A stretch of 64,000 nucleotides of DNA from Aristolochia californica (taxonomy: Eukaryota; Streptophyta; Magnoliopsida; Piperales; Aristolochiaceae). Positions 35,416 to 47,787 of this stretch are shown piece by piece. A program made the position numbers and the translations under genes. Position 1 is the stretch's first letter; each line of letters starts with the position of its first letter. The notes below the pieces were generated by a model that was not told the DNA's origin, did no database searches, and saw nothing but the letters and a program-made list of their open reading frames with translations. Location: positions 8,248,501 through 8,312,500 of the forward strand of contig JARWKL010000008.1 in assembly GCA_029961685.1 (NCBI GenBank). The letters are read 5' to 3'.

Positions 35416-36463
35416 CCGGTCTTTTGGCGAAGGCGCAACATGCATATTAAAGACAAGTCATTCCAACAGGGCGCATAGAGTGAAAGACAGAAATCGGATT
35501 AAAATACCAAAATCCAACCTCAATCATAATCCTACCCTAATTAGCTAATTTAATAAAATATCCAGAAAACAAATATTCAACAAACATTAATTATCAAATC
35601 AGATTCAATAAACATCCAAAACCTAAGTTCAAACCAAATAAAAAATTAAATTCAAAAATGATGAATTACTCCCCTTCTCCTTCCTCTCGCTCGGGCAGCA
35701 ACTCGTTCTCACGGGTGTTGCAATTTCCCGAAATTGATGGCTTCGGGTAGCAAGAGTGAGTGGCCGGAGGTAGAGACGACACCGGTGATGAACGATAGAA
35801 GCCGACGGATGGAGGTGACGTCTGGCGAAGAAAGAAACAGAGTTGAAGTCCTCTAACCAGCTCTCTTGAGTCTCGGTCGGAGTCGGAATAGCTCCGGGAA
35901 TGGTCAGAAATACGTCATCGACGCCGGAGGATGGTCGAAAAGCGGAATTGGCACCGGAGAAGCCCTCTCGAATCACTTCTCGGCCTGGCGAGCAGAAACT
36001 GTCGAACTCACCTCGACGGAGACTCTCTCAAGCTCTCCTCAGGTTTGTTCTCGATTTCTGGATGGCAGTGGAAGGTGGTGGCGTGGCGAAAGACGGTGGG
36101 AAACTCCTCTCGGGTCTTCCCCTGTTTCCATTCCAAGGTCCTCTGTTTTGGTCGATCTCACCCTCTCCTTTCCGTCGACGCTCCTCCCTTTCTTTAATAC
36201 CCTTTTTCTTTGTTTTAAAACGATTTTCCCTAAAAATCACCTCCATTTCACTAAGGGCATTTTGGTAAATATCTCCTTCTCCACCAAAATTCTCCTGAAA
36301 TTTCATAATTAAATCCATAAAAAATATTTCAGGAATAAATAAACCCTAAAAGCAATGAAATATAATTTAGGAGAGAAAAATATGCAATATAGATAGTGAT
36401 TAATGCCAAATTCAATAAATGCATGTTTCATTTGAAAACTGATAAATAACCACCTATAACACA

Positions 36464-36709
36464 ATTATAAAGGTTATTCTATTATAATTAACCTAGTTCT
36501 CATGTCAGAATATGGCATCAATCACATGCCACCTACAAGAGCTCACTCAAGGGACCCATGTTCTCTCTCTTCCATGCAAGACAAATTACAAAACATGCCA
36601 GCTACAAGATCTCACACAAGCGACCCATGTCCAGTTGTATCAAAAATACATGTTGTTTAGAAAATTCTTTCATGCATGTTCCTCGTATCAAGAAGAAGAG
36701 ATATTCACC
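36464..36709. repeat. Short repeat GATCTCACACAAG / GAGCTCACTCAAG
   Basis: CACATGCCACCTACAAGAGC at 36523 and ACATGCCAGCTACAAGATC at 36592 begin two copies of a unit of about 68 bases, each followed by CACCCATGT-like text. Nothing else is seen here. Confidence 0.6.
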
Positions 36710-37560
36710 AACTAGGCACTTACCTAAAAACACTCTATCAAGATCACACAATCTAGATCACATAAACAAGGGTCAAGAATAATTAAAATTTAAATTCTTA
36801 CATAAATTCTCTAGACTCTGATGGAAAGAAACCTAGACCTTATCCAAAGATGTTGAAATGCTTCCTTATCTCATTGTAGAACGTAGGAAAGAAATTTGTG
36901 TGTATCTTGCATGTTTCTCTCATTAATAAATCATGTTTGATAGTTACAAGTTTAATTTGAGGTGTTTTAAATTTGAAAGGTTTTCACATGGTATGAAAGT
37001 CGATAGTCTGATCCAAGGAAAAGGCATTCAATTCTGAAAAAGAAGGAAGCCTCACATCCCTCTTGCATACAGACGTCCTCTCCTTCTTCCTTTCATTCAT
37101 CATCATTCTCCTTGTTCACTATTTTCTCGTCTCGAACACCATAAACACCTCCATCTTTTCTTCTAATTCATTTGGATCTCCCATTTCTGTAAATCCATTA
37201 CAACACTCATTTTTGTTATACTATCTTCCAAAAATTATTATTGTGGAAAAGTCAATGGATTCATGTCTTATGGTCACAACCAGACACTTACCTAAAAACT
37301 CTCACTCGAGATCACACAATTTAGATTCTATAAGCAAGTGTCAAGAATAACTCAAATTCAATGTCTTACCTATCTTGCCTAGACTCAAGAGGAAAGACAT
37401 CTAGACCTTATAAAAAACTTTTTAAAAGCTTCCTTATTTCACTATAGAACATTGGAAAGAGAGTTGTATATATCTTGTATGTTTATCTCAATCAATCAAG
37501 CTTGATAATTACATTTTTAATTTGAGAAGGTGTTTTCATTTTGAAAAAAAATTCATACTT
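36710..37560. repeat. Tandem duplication, period about 556 bp
   Basis: CACTTACCTAAAAACACTC at 36717 recurs as CACTTACCTAAAAACTCTC near 37274. Shared text continues through GTCAAGAATAA, CTAGACCTTAT, CTTCCTTAT.TCA.T.TAGAAC and TTTAATTTGAG. Two diverged units. Open frames here are short and unrecognised. Confidence 0.75.
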
Positions 37561-40500
37561 CGCCAAAAAAAGGGCGTATCAAAGCTGCCACATTCCATTA
37601 TTAGAAAAGGATTGACAAAACATTCAAAAGTTAGTTTTCAAAAAAACATAGTACAAACCTACTATCCCTGACACGTGAAAATCTTGTCGCATGCTAACAA
37701 AGAAAAAGCCAAGCAACTCAAGAGAGCTCAAATATGCTTTGTGGACTCTATAGCTTAATGTCATCACACACAAGCTTCTAATAACTTTAAGCTACATCCA
37801 TTTGTGATATGGTACAAGAGGCAATTTATCCTTCAAAGCTACCCATAAAAGCTACTAAATCTCAGAGTAACATTTATTTTTTTAAGTCACTGACAAATAG
37901 TCCAAGGTACCTTACAACTCTGTGCATGAGTAAATCATATTTTTTTATCAAATTAAAAAAAATGGCCTATCAATTCAAATCTACAAAATTGTCTATCAGG
38001 GTAGGGATATTTAGTCATCTCCACATTCTAAATTATTTCAACAATACATGAAGGCCAAAACACCCGAATGCGAATTTTATAAACCGTGTAGATAGATCAA
38101 GAAGAAAACTTACGTATTAAGTATATGGTGGTTGAGTCTCATTTGGTGGGTGATAGCAAATAACAATACTATTTCCATTTTTAATCTTGTGAAAGAGTCC
38201 TAAAAGCAAGTAAATAACAATATTGGTTACTTTTCTATAGATGATGTTGAAAACTTTAGTGGAGCAAACATGAAAAGTTCAAGCCTAGAGGCATATACAT
38301 GTTTCTCATAACAACGGGCAAGAGCTCTTCTGGCTGAGTTAGTATGTACTCTCCATTCACAGTTGAAATCAAACAAATTGGGCCACCTCCACACATTTTC
38401 CCAAATGATCTAAATGAATGCCTAGCTGATCCTTTTTCCAAAAAATCTATTGTGACAAACCCTTCATCCTATTCATAACCTATTTTAATGGAAAATAAAA
38501 ACATACTAAGCAACTTAAAATATGCCCCTTTAGATCTAATAAACTTGGTATATGCTAAAGCCAGTTGTGAACAAATTCATATCTTAAGAACAACTAAGAA
38601 GAGGATTTAATGGCTTAAGTTTCATGTTATCATTAAAAGGAAACAGAAAATAGATCATAATGTGATTATCAAAACAATAATTCACTTAAAATTGAAATTT
38701 GTCATGATCATGTAGGCCAATTTCAAGCTAAACCTCTTCTTAGCTTATAATTGGCTATGAACATAAAGTTTCTTTCTTGTCTCAATGACAAGATTTTTTC
38801 CAAATTTTATCGTCAAATTATGATATCAATCATGTTCTACCCATCTTGCCCCAAGTAAGGAGGTATAATGCCAAATTTTGGTCATTATAATTTTGAACCA
38901 ATTTAGCATTTTTTTTTTTTGCATAATAAAATTTACAATTGCAAGAGCCTGTTAGAGCCTATACTAGATCTTATCTACCACAAATTGGTTTACTTCCTCT
39001 TGCCAATAGACTATAGTGGCCTTTTTTATCTTTTAAAATTTTCTTTTATGACAACTTTTTCTTCTCTCTAGTAAAAAATTTGAGGCATGTTTATGGGATT
39101 GATTTGGTCCCTTTGCCTAGAGGTGGTACCAATTAAGAGAGACATATCATGTATCATGTCATACATGTATGGTTTCAAGGCTGTTGCTCCAACCTTGAGA
39201 AATGATATATGCTGAATACAATTCCAAACATGGTCATCAAATGTAATGACATTGGATATTATCGTATATGATACTTGGAGATCGTACATGTCACAGTGAT
39301 CTTACAAACTGAGTCAACTTTTTGTTTTATTTCTACTTTTAGCATCGCAACTGTGCTAAAAGGGCACTTTTTGCATAATGATGATGTTCATATATGGTAT
39401 TACTCTTATGAAAGGTTTACTCATAAATTAGAAATGGCAAGCTACTTTAGATTATATACAAAATTTTAAATTTACAAAGGGGATATAAATGAAAACTAAG
39501 CAAATAAGTGAAAAAAAATACCAATCTACATTTTTTTATTTTAGAACCTCTAGCCTAAATACGATTCTATTGATGTAAATAGAAAATGAATGTGTTTTTA
39601 AAATTCTTCTCTAAGGAAAATGATTATGACTAGCATAATGTCAAGACCAAATAAAAAATAGTAGTGTGTGGCAAAAACATAAAAAGGTTAAGAATAAAAA
39701 TACTATAAAATGTCACTCAATGCAGTTTCAACAAATGAAAATCTTATTCATTTTCTCTATTATTCCATTGATATTTTCAATGTGGACATCATTTTTTATC
39801 AATAAATGGATAAACATGTGTAAAACCTCATAGATTTATGACACCAATGTGGACTTTGAAGATCAGTTTACTATTGGATTAAGAACAACAAATGTGTGTA
39901 AGTTGTACACCAGCTTCGTTATAGCTCTATTGAGAACAACGAATGTGTGTAAGTTGTACACCAGCTTCATTATAGCTCTATGTTCTCGAGAAAGGAGACA
40001 ATATAGCTCCATGTTGAGAACTAGAAAATATATAGTTTCATGTTCCCCATATCTCCTACTGTCTACAAAACGTGGAATCAATTCTAGTATTTTGCATAAG
40101 TATGATGGTGCTAATAGGAAGTAAACATTCACTCTCAATAGTTGTGCCAATAAGAATTTTATTTCAAGTGAATTTTTTTGTGAATGTTCTATGGCCAATT
40201 TTGAGTTATAAGTCTTTGTACCTTGTTTCAATACGAAGATTTTTCAAAATCTATTATTACATTAACACACAAAAGTCACAATTTTCCTCATCTTTTCAAA
40301 CTTATGCATTAGCTTGCATTATTTTGCATTGATTTTTCTGACTAATGATTTTTAAACTTATCCTTTCCTTTTTCTCACTAAGAGATGGTTTCAATTAAAT
40401 ATATGTTTTACAAAACTTTCCCTTATCCGTTGGCATGAGGATCTTTTCTTGTAGACCATTTACTAGCTTTGAACTATTAAATATGTCATATTAGATTTCA

Positions 40501-41455
40501 TTTTACAGGAATCCTTATTTGATATTGACCTCTTTCACATAATAGAATAGTAAGTTGTAAGCTTCTTATTTATTTTAATGAACGAAAATGCCAAAATACT
40601 TTTATGAACAATCAAAATGAAGAAATTTTATATGAAAATTTTCAAATTGTTTCTAATTCTTATATATGAAATGTTACAAGGAAAGGATCATTGAATACCA
40701 TTTATGTATTTTTAAAGGGCCCTTAAGTTTCATTAAAGTGTCATTATTGCATAAATATGTTTATCTTACCTTTTAAAAATAAAAAAAATACAACTAAAAT
40801 CTAAATTTTTAATTTTAATGCCAATCTAAGAGTTTAAGAACATGTTTCCTTCTCTCTTTATAAATATGAGGAATTCATGCAAACCAGATATAAAGGTGAT
40901 GGCATATGTCACTCTTCTAGGCCACATGGATTTATCTTAGTTCATATCTATTAACTAGACATAAGTTTAAAGAACAATTCAACTATATTGTTAGTTATAA
41001 CCTCCCTTTTATCAAGTTGAAATCCAAGTATTGTCATAAACACCATAGGTAGTTAAGAACATCTATTAAGCCTTCGAAAGAATGCTTTGGTTTCTATGCT
41101 TTTAGGCATGTGACAAAGATAACTTTAGAGCTTCTCACATTGTAAGAGAAGTTACAAAGTTATTTGTGGCTTATGTATTACCTTGGTTCCACAAAAAAAT
41201 AATAATTCATCATGATGATTATGCTATTTATAAGACACAAATTTTCAGCCAAAGTTCTCCTTGAATATCTTTTAGTTAAATTTTGTGATACCTCTTCCCT
41301 ACCACTTTTATAATTTTCAGAAAATGTAATTGTGATCATGATTTCCTCAAATCAACAACACAAATGGGCTTGCAAGATGATGGTTCCAGGTACAAATGAC
41401 AGACTAAAAACAATAACCATCATTTCGTAATATACTGAGCCATTTTTTTATGTGA
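37561..41455. other. AT-rich DNA, no gene recognised, with one F-box relic
   Basis: Only short frames without family signatures. At 39785-39835 the text ATCAATAAATGGATAAACATG with GTAAAACC matches the F-box relic at 13090-13130 (LSRQWINMWK), so a small F-box fragment is likely. A 49-base unit, AATGTGTGTAAGTTGTACAC and following, is repeated at 39890 and 39939. Confidence 0.45.
39880..39985. repeat. Two copies of a 49-bp unit
   Basis: The unit starting AGAACAACAAATGTGTGT and ending TTATAGCTCTA occurs twice head to tail, with very few differences, so this small duplication is young relative to its surroundings. Confidence 0.85.
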
Positions 41456-41489
41456 ATGAGTTACCTAAGTTTGTTACTCTATCTTGCAG

Positions 41490-41686
41490 GCAAGAACATC
41501 CAAATGAAGAGCCAACTTACCAAAGCTGCAACATTTCAACGAGAAAAGATAAAACTTATAGAAAAACACTTTCAAAGAATGAAGGAACTGAAAAGGAAGC
41601 AATATGAAGAAGAATTGGAATCTGAGATTCAACATAATGAACATCTAGATGAACTCATGGCCAAGTTCAAGCAAAATGTTCTTTAA
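41490..41686 (+). CDS. Possible terminal exon, coiled-coil protein of unknown function
   Basis: The frame from a likely splice acceptor (TATCTTGCAG at about 41480-41489) reads about 65 codons rich in Lys, Glu and Gln, with heptad-like Leu/Ile/Met spacing, including KIKLIEKHFQRMKELKRKQY and ELMAKFKQNVL, then TAA. An upstream ATG at 41456 keeps the frame, but an intron end just before the Lys-rich part is equally plausible. Codon pattern and lack of stops set it apart from the surroundings. I do not recognise the family; a meiotic or cytoskeletal coiled-coil protein is one guess. No other exon is identified nearby, so it may be a relic. Confidence 0.4.
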
Positions 41687-41687
41687 T

Positions 41688-41828
41688 CAGTTGCACCTTC
41701 TAGTAGTTCTTAAAGGTGAGTCATGCAACTTGCAACTTTTGCTATGGTTGTCATGAAGTGCTTGCACCTTCTAGTAGTTCTAAAAGTTGACTCATGCTTT
41801 CAACTTTTGACAAGGTTATAAGAAAGTA
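41688..41828. repeat. Tandem duplication, unit about 70 bp
   Basis: TTGCACCTTCTAGTAGTTCT occurs at 41691 and 41761, followed by GACTCATGC / GAGTCATGC and CAACTTTTG in both. It lies directly after the possible exon stop. Confidence 0.8.
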
Positions 41829-43737
41829 CCTACCCTAGGGTCATGTTATGTTAATAAGATTGTTGTTAAGATCATTTAACAATCTAAATAGAGTTTCAAG
41901 AATTTAGCATAAGCGAATGGTTTATTATATAAAGAGTTTTTTTCTCATTTTGAGTCCATTTAACCATGAAATTGCTATGAAATAAAAGAAAAACTCTTAG
42001 AAAAGGATAAAATGTATGTAAAAATAATTTCCTATGAGTTTTATGGTCTACATATGCAATTTTTATAAAGAATTCACCATACTACCTAATACTTTTACTT
42101 AAAAAATATGAAGTATTAAATTAACCTCTATTTCTTCATTATGGAGATCCAACAAATCATAAGTACTCTCTATATCATACACCTAAAAAGAATCTCAATA
42201 TTGCTCACACATTTGTTGGTGGTTGATTTTGAACAAGAGTCTAATTGTTAAGCCTTTGTTTCTCCCATGTCTTGGCAGGTGAGGTCTTATCGAATGTAGC
42301 ATGTTAATAATGAGTGTACTATTGAATTTGTATTATCTTAAGTATAATTTTCATAATATCAAGGGAGTAGGTTGGCTAATGGCCTAGGCTCCTCAAGGCA
42401 AAGGAGTCTCTAGCAACTTAATTTAACATAGGTCGTGATGTTCAGGGATTGGGTAGAAGAGAATGTTACACCCTTGTTTTCTCTCACCAACCTTGGACAA
42501 TTTTACCTCCTTTAGGTGGTGTATTCATAGGCCTACTATAGAATTTTTGTTGCCTCAAGTACATGTTCTCATAAATCTCCTTTGTGGACTAGTCATGTAT
42601 GTGTCATGTTGACTTGCTTTTCACCATTAAGGGAGTTGGCATGCTTGTGGCCTTGACTCCTCAAGCCACGTATAGGCACTAAATGGTGGTCTTTGCTATC
42701 TTTGTGGTTGTATCCTAGAATGAGATTCAATATAGTCTATAGAATATAAATAAAGTTAAAAATCAAGAGAGATGACACTTAAAGGGCTACTAATATTAAT
42801 CTACTGGTGTGATATGGAAGTCGAACAATACTTTATCTATAAGTGTATCAATTTTGTCAATAGATGCCAGATGAAGAGCCCCACAATTTCAAATGGACAG
42901 GAATAGGGACAAAGGAGTTATTGTTGTATTTCGACTTTTTTATTGTATTTGTACTATATAACATCAAAATTATTTTCTAGGCTCTCTACATTTCATTAAA
43001 TCATAAATTTACTTATTAGAGGTAAAGTATCCATATATATCATCAATCGATAATAATTAATTTATATTTTTACATTAGCATGAGACAAGGGATGAGCATG
43101 GGTAGAGGAAATAAATCGTTGGGTTTTAGGTCGAGGATGGGGCAAGGATTAGAAAACTAGGTAGAGACAAGATGGGGATGGGTTGGAGATATGGTGATGG
43201 AGAGGAACAAGGAGAGAAATGGGGTTTCGAGACGGGGTTTGGTTAGGAGTCGAGGTTTCAGAGATGGGATTTTTTCAAGTTTTTTTTTTTTTTTGGGTCA
43301 TGTTTTGGGTTCATGGTTTGGGTTTAAAAAAACTAGACCTTGACTCAACCCGTGCCCACCCCTACATGAGGCCTAGAAAATAGTGAAGTTACCCCATTAC
43401 TATTCTCAACCCTAAATGTTGTTGAAATAAAACCATATTAACATACCTTGTAATCTTCAACCACCATTTATACTCTACAATGGATTGACGACAATCTATG
43501 CCAAAAGTTATGCTTTCTAACTCATCCTTAGACTTTTTTGGTCTTATCAACTTACAATCTTCTACCAATTTATGATTGGTATGTGCAAATCTAGTACTAA
43601 ACAGTAGATTATAAAGGGTTCTAAATTTATATTAATTTTATGCAAGTGGAAAGACTTCCATGGTAAGAAATTCAGCATACTATTATTGTTGCCATGCATA
43701 TATAGCTTATAACAAGCATCCAAACCAAATTATTAAC
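41829..43737. other. AT-rich DNA with a dispersed G-rich repeat
   Basis: No gene is supported. 43085-43370 is a G-rich low-complexity segment (GGGGATGGGTTGGAG words, ending CGTGCCCACCCCTAC) related to 4360-4515. Confidence 0.4.
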
Positions 43738-45017
43738 TCCTATTATTCCACAGTCAGATCCAGAGCCATCCATTCCTGCAGCTACAGTTCACAGATAAGT
43801 AAGGACAATTCGTCCTCCACAGCGTTTCTCACCTACTTTGAATTATATTTTGTTGACATATTGTGGAGAACTGCAGAGTTACAAAGAAATCTTGAAAGAT
43901 GAATATTCTAGCAAGTGGGAGCTGGGCATGAAAGATGAGATGGATTCCCTGTTAGAGGATCAGACATGGGAGTTGACAAAACTTCCACAAGGGAAGAACC
44001 ATATTGATATGTTGACAAAGGGTGTTACTCTTGAGAAACTGAAGTTGTGCGCAACTTCAGTTGGTCTTCTAGTATGATGACAGGGGCAGTGAGTTACATA
44101 GGTGGAGGATATCATGTTTGAGGAAGAGGGCGATGCAGTTGGTGTATCAGTCTCCAAGTGGGAGAATTGTTGAGGACTGTGTAGCCTAGTCCACTGCACA
44201 TGACTCTGTTTCTGAAACAGAGACGGTGTGCGAACAGAGTCCCTCGACAGGAAGACTTCGTCTATGTTGCCAAAATAGAGATGTTGCGCATTGAGAGTCT
44301 CTCGGGAGAAAACTGCGACTCTGTTGGCAAAATAAAAACCCTCAGGGTTTCCAAACAAGGTCAGGGCGAAAAACAGAGAGCGACAGAGGAGCTCTCGGAA
44401 AAATAGAGAGGGGTTTTTTGAGAGACCTTCAGGCAATGCCGTGGTTAGGAGAGAGAGTGCTCAGAGGCTCGATGCCACTGCCGTCACCACTGTCGGAGCT
44501 ATAGTACGACGCCGTTGCCGGTGTTGTACAGCGGGACTTTGACTCTATTTCTAAAACATAAATAGAGTCTCTCGGCATAAAGAGAGACTCAAGAAGAACG
44601 AGGACATTGTCGTTGCCGTTGTCAGAGTGACTGTTCATTGTCGTTGCCGTAGTCGTCGTCGTTACCAGTGCTGCTATTCAACACTGCTGTCAAAAGAATA
44701 GAGTTTGGGACTTATTAGAACAAAGAGGTTTATGGAACTCCTTCGAGATTTTGTATCAGTGCCTGTGTGTACGCCAAGAAGACGAAGCGGGGAGAAGTTT
44801 TGGTCTCCCCGAAACCCTTTGAGAAAAAATGGAGAGAAGACTCTCTCGGGTTGTATTTTTGGTGTGAGAAATAGACTGTATTGTGATTCTTCAATTTATC
44901 TATAAAATCTTCTACATCTCCCATGGACGTAGGAAATTTGCAGAACCATGTAAAATATTGTGCCGTGCATGATTACTTGTTACTTGTCTTGTTGTCATTG
45001 ACGATTTTTCCCTAACA
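43738..45017 (+). mobile_element. Copia deletion derivative, unit A, left-truncated
   Basis: A readable piece (PPQRFSPTLNYILLTY, then WELGMKDEMDSLLEDQTWEL and TKLPQGKN) runs straight into the end of RNase H (HIDMLTKGVTLEKLKLC), so most of RT and RNase H is deleted. The same internal junction is present in unit B. The 3' LTR is 44168-45017, starting TGTTGAGGACTGTG and ending CCCTAACA. Sequence just after it (ATCTT) corresponds to the target duplication GTCTT of copy B. Confidence 0.75.
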
Positions 45018-46626
45018 ATCTTCAGGCTCGCTAACCTCCATTAAAACAATATTAGAGTAGTAGGTCGATCCCCAAGATGCAAGAATAGAGCAAGATCCGA
45101 CAACAAAGATGGAAAACGTGGACTAAAGGAAGATGGTATGATCCGGCAATGCTACAAGGCAGAAGAGAGCAAGTCCTAACTCAGTTATATATAAACCGAA
45201 GACGCCACCTATTCTAGTCTGATTTGGAATCCTTGCTTCCCTAGAGTTTCCTTTTACGTAATACTTGCTAAACATGGAGCTCTACTTTCCTTCCTTGATA
45301 TTTCTCTGACTAGAGATTTCACAGTTGATAGTTTTTAAGTCATGATGTAGTACTAGCACCAGTATATTGAATTTTGTCATCAATAGATGCACCATGTTGT
45401 GCTATGGAGAAAAAGAAAAAGGATCGATTGAAAAAAGTTTAGAATTATGCAATTGAAACATAAATCTAAATAACTAAAATTATATTTTAATCTTCAACAT
45501 TTAAAAGAAGAAGTTCATTAAATATTACTTTGAATTGTTGTAGCTTTAAATTTTTTATGTAATTATTACATAGATTAATTAAATATTACTTTATAGGTGG
45601 GGTACCATTGCACAAAAGTAAAATTTTCTCACAGAAATTATAGAAAATGAATTGATCAAATTTTGAATTTTTAGTGGTTTTAAGAATTTCTCACTCAATA
45701 TGCCCTACATGAAGGTTGTTGTTGTCCAATCTAATTACACCCAATTACCAACTCATGTAATAAGAAGTATTTTGTGGAAAATTATTATTATTATTATTAT
45801 ATTTCAAGGAATTGTACCCAAATATTGGATTTAAAATTTTAATTTACATGAATAATGACTTTTTAAACTGATTTCCCAAATTATTTGATTTCAACCTTTG
45901 GAATCCTCATACAATCCATCCACTTCCCACGTTAGTAAAGTTTGTCCATATAGCACCATGCCAGCCCATCCTTTAAAACCTAAAATTCCTCCTTTCCCCA
46001 TTTTAGTTTTATTTTGATTTTGTGAGTTTTCTCTATTATAAATAGAGAAACAATGTACTCATTATACAATCAATTAATTGTTTTCTCTCTTAATATTTTA
46101 AGAATCAATTCCTATGCCTAATATTTGTAATGACTCAAATAAAACAAATATCAAATAAAACATAGTATAAAAATAAGATATCCAATTATAACTTCATAAC
46201 ATGAACTAAAAGCATGGTTCTCCTCATATGTGCTAATGTAACTCATGATATTACCAGAGGATTTCTTAAAGAACAACAAATTGAATAACAAAAAACATGT
46301 CAGTACTTTATAAACTTGAGTCTAATAAGTTAATCTTATAAAAAAGAAAAAGAACATGAGATGAAGAGCAGATATGAAAGAGTCATATATGACCAACCAA
46401 GAGAAAATGTTATAACTTTGCTAATGAATGAGTCATATATGTCAGTGCTTTGTCATAGAAGAAGTTGATCATCAAAGAGCTGATATGGAGAGTGACAATG
46501 GGTATAACCAAGAGAGATTGCCAAGTAGTTTATGAATAGGATTGTTGAAAATCAATAAACATGGGGATTAGGCGATTCTTGAAGATGTAGGCAATATACT
46601 ACTATCTCACTTTGAAGCAAAGTAGT

Positions 46627-46640
46627 CACTACAAAAAAAA
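46627..46640 (+). mobile_element. CACTA-type transposon terminus
   Basis: CACTACAAAAAAAA is the canonical end of plant CACTA (En/Spm) elements. The same end is found in unit B at 61010. I did not find the opposite terminus TTTTTGTAGTG in the right orientation, so the element extent is unknown. The gene fragments that follow could have been captured by such an element. That is inference. Confidence 0.45.
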
Positions 46641-46917
46641 ATCATAATTTATTATACTTTTTGTGATCTCTGGTTTGCTTTGACAATGAGGAGGCGAGGG
46701 ACATTATACGTGCATAGAGAATCCATATTTTTTGCGTGAAAAAGGTTGGTCGGTTAGGCATTTGGGTGGTCGACCGGGAATACGGCGTGTGCTCTTCCGT
46801 GGCGACTTGTGAGTGGAAGTGGAAACCGCAAACTGGAAAACAACTGGCACTCACTCTCCTATTTCAACGCTCCTATCACAGTTTTCCCAAATTTCTTCTC
46901 TATTTCGCATAGTTTCC

Positions 46918-47385
46918 ATGGTGAGATCTAAACTCGAGATGAAGTTCATCGGCGACGAAAGGGCTCGCTGCAAGGTTTTCAAGAATCGAGTCGAAGGGGT
47001 GAAGAAAAAGTGTCATCGATTGTTTCTGCTCTGCGGCATTGACATCTTCTTCTTGTGTTCTCCTCCCGAAAGCGAGAAAAAATTCTCTCCTCATTCTTGG
47101 CCTCCAAATAAGCCTGAAGTTCTTTGCATCCTCACAAAGTACAGTAATCGAAGCAATGAAGAAATACGTAAGCATCCAACCACTTTAAGTGCCAACTCAT
47201 CGAAAGAATCTCTGTGGAATTTGTCTTACAAAATTTCTGGTAAATGGGAAGAAGTGAAACAGAGATTAGAATTTCCCAAGGGAATGGGACTGGTGTGCGA
47301 AGGAGCATCAGACAGAAAAATTGAGACGCAAACCACAGTTGATCACTCGCATAATCTGTGGCTGGTCTATGAGATGGAATCTTAG
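46918..47385 (+). CDS. Type I (M-beta-like) MADS-box protein, intronless ORF
   Basis: An open frame of 155 codons. The start at 46918 was chosen because it begins the MADS domain: MVRSKLEMKFIGDERARCKV, then FKNRVEGVKKKCHRL and FLLCGID. The pattern fits the type I consensus (KLKMELI..E.SR..TF.KR..GL.KK..E..TLC.VD), including the PE/WP-like SWPPNKPEVL about 70 residues in. An in-frame ATG at 46813 would add 35 non-family residues. Type I MADS proteins bind CArG-type DNA and mostly act in female gametophyte and seed; they are usually intronless. The C-terminal half is not recognised. Several core residues differ (V for F at the TF position, E for K in KKGL), so DNA binding is uncertain. About 230 bases upstream also occur inside the LTR at 56077-56391. 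Confidence 0.6.
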   Translation: MVRSKLEMKFIGDERARCKVFKNRVEGVKKKCHRLFLLCGIDIFFLCSPPESEKKFSPHSWPPNKPEVLCILTKYSNRSNEEIRKHPTTLSANSSKESLWNLSYKISGKWEEVKQRLEFPKGMGLVCEGASDRKIETQTTVDHSHNLWLVYEMES

Positions 47386-47787
47386 GGAAGCAACAACGCT
47401 TATCTTCCAATTTCTTGCATGAATCCATTTCAGCAGTCTCAGACGGGGCTTGATCTTCCTTCTGATCAATTGTTTTGGGGTAAGACTCAGAGCTCCTCTA
47501 GCACAGATCTCATATTCAAATTTTATCAAACGGTAACATGAATGGGTTCGGGTTCAATGGGAGAGTAGGGGTTATCCCCAAATTTTGCACACATAGGACA
47601 GGTTTTACAGAAATTTTGTGAAGTAAAGGTTTTATAGAAGAATTCTAAGTTCTGTGAGTAAAGCATATTGGTTCATTATGTATTTTTTACTCTTCAAGTA
47701 TTTTGTTTGTTCCGATTAGCTTCTCATTGTTTTCGCTAGAAAAGGTGATTTCTGTCGTGACTTTCTTTCACGTAGCTTGCTAATCAG

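Larger units (their letters stand above)
34542..36463 (-). mobile_element. 5' LTR of the gypsy element
   Basis: On the minus strand it starts TGTGTTATAGGTGG at 36463 and ends ACTACATCA at 34542, about 1.92 kb including a nested insertion. The stretch 35640-36200 is GC-rich and has long open frames on several strands that I treat as chance. The words GTACGCTTGCGTGGTATTAA and CCCTCGCTTCCCACT near the inner end are typical of plant gypsy LTRs. No 3' LTR was found, so the outer boundary rests on the TG...CA ends only. Confidence 0.65.

Noticed and set aside
35866..36318. Four overlapping open frames in a GC-rich stretch
   Set aside because: The stretch is part of the gypsy LTR; the frames show no domain and overlap on both strands, as expected from base composition.
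30324..36463. Complete autonomous gypsy element
   Set aside because: No integrase, no 3' LTR, stops within protease and gag, and an altered protease active site.
38256..39289. Minus-strand short frames as genes
   Set aside because: Short, without start context or known domains, in AT-rich DNA.
46813..46917. Upstream in-frame ATG of the MADS ORF as the start
   Set aside because: The added 35 residues have no family resemblance, and the MADS domain starts exactly at the second ATG.
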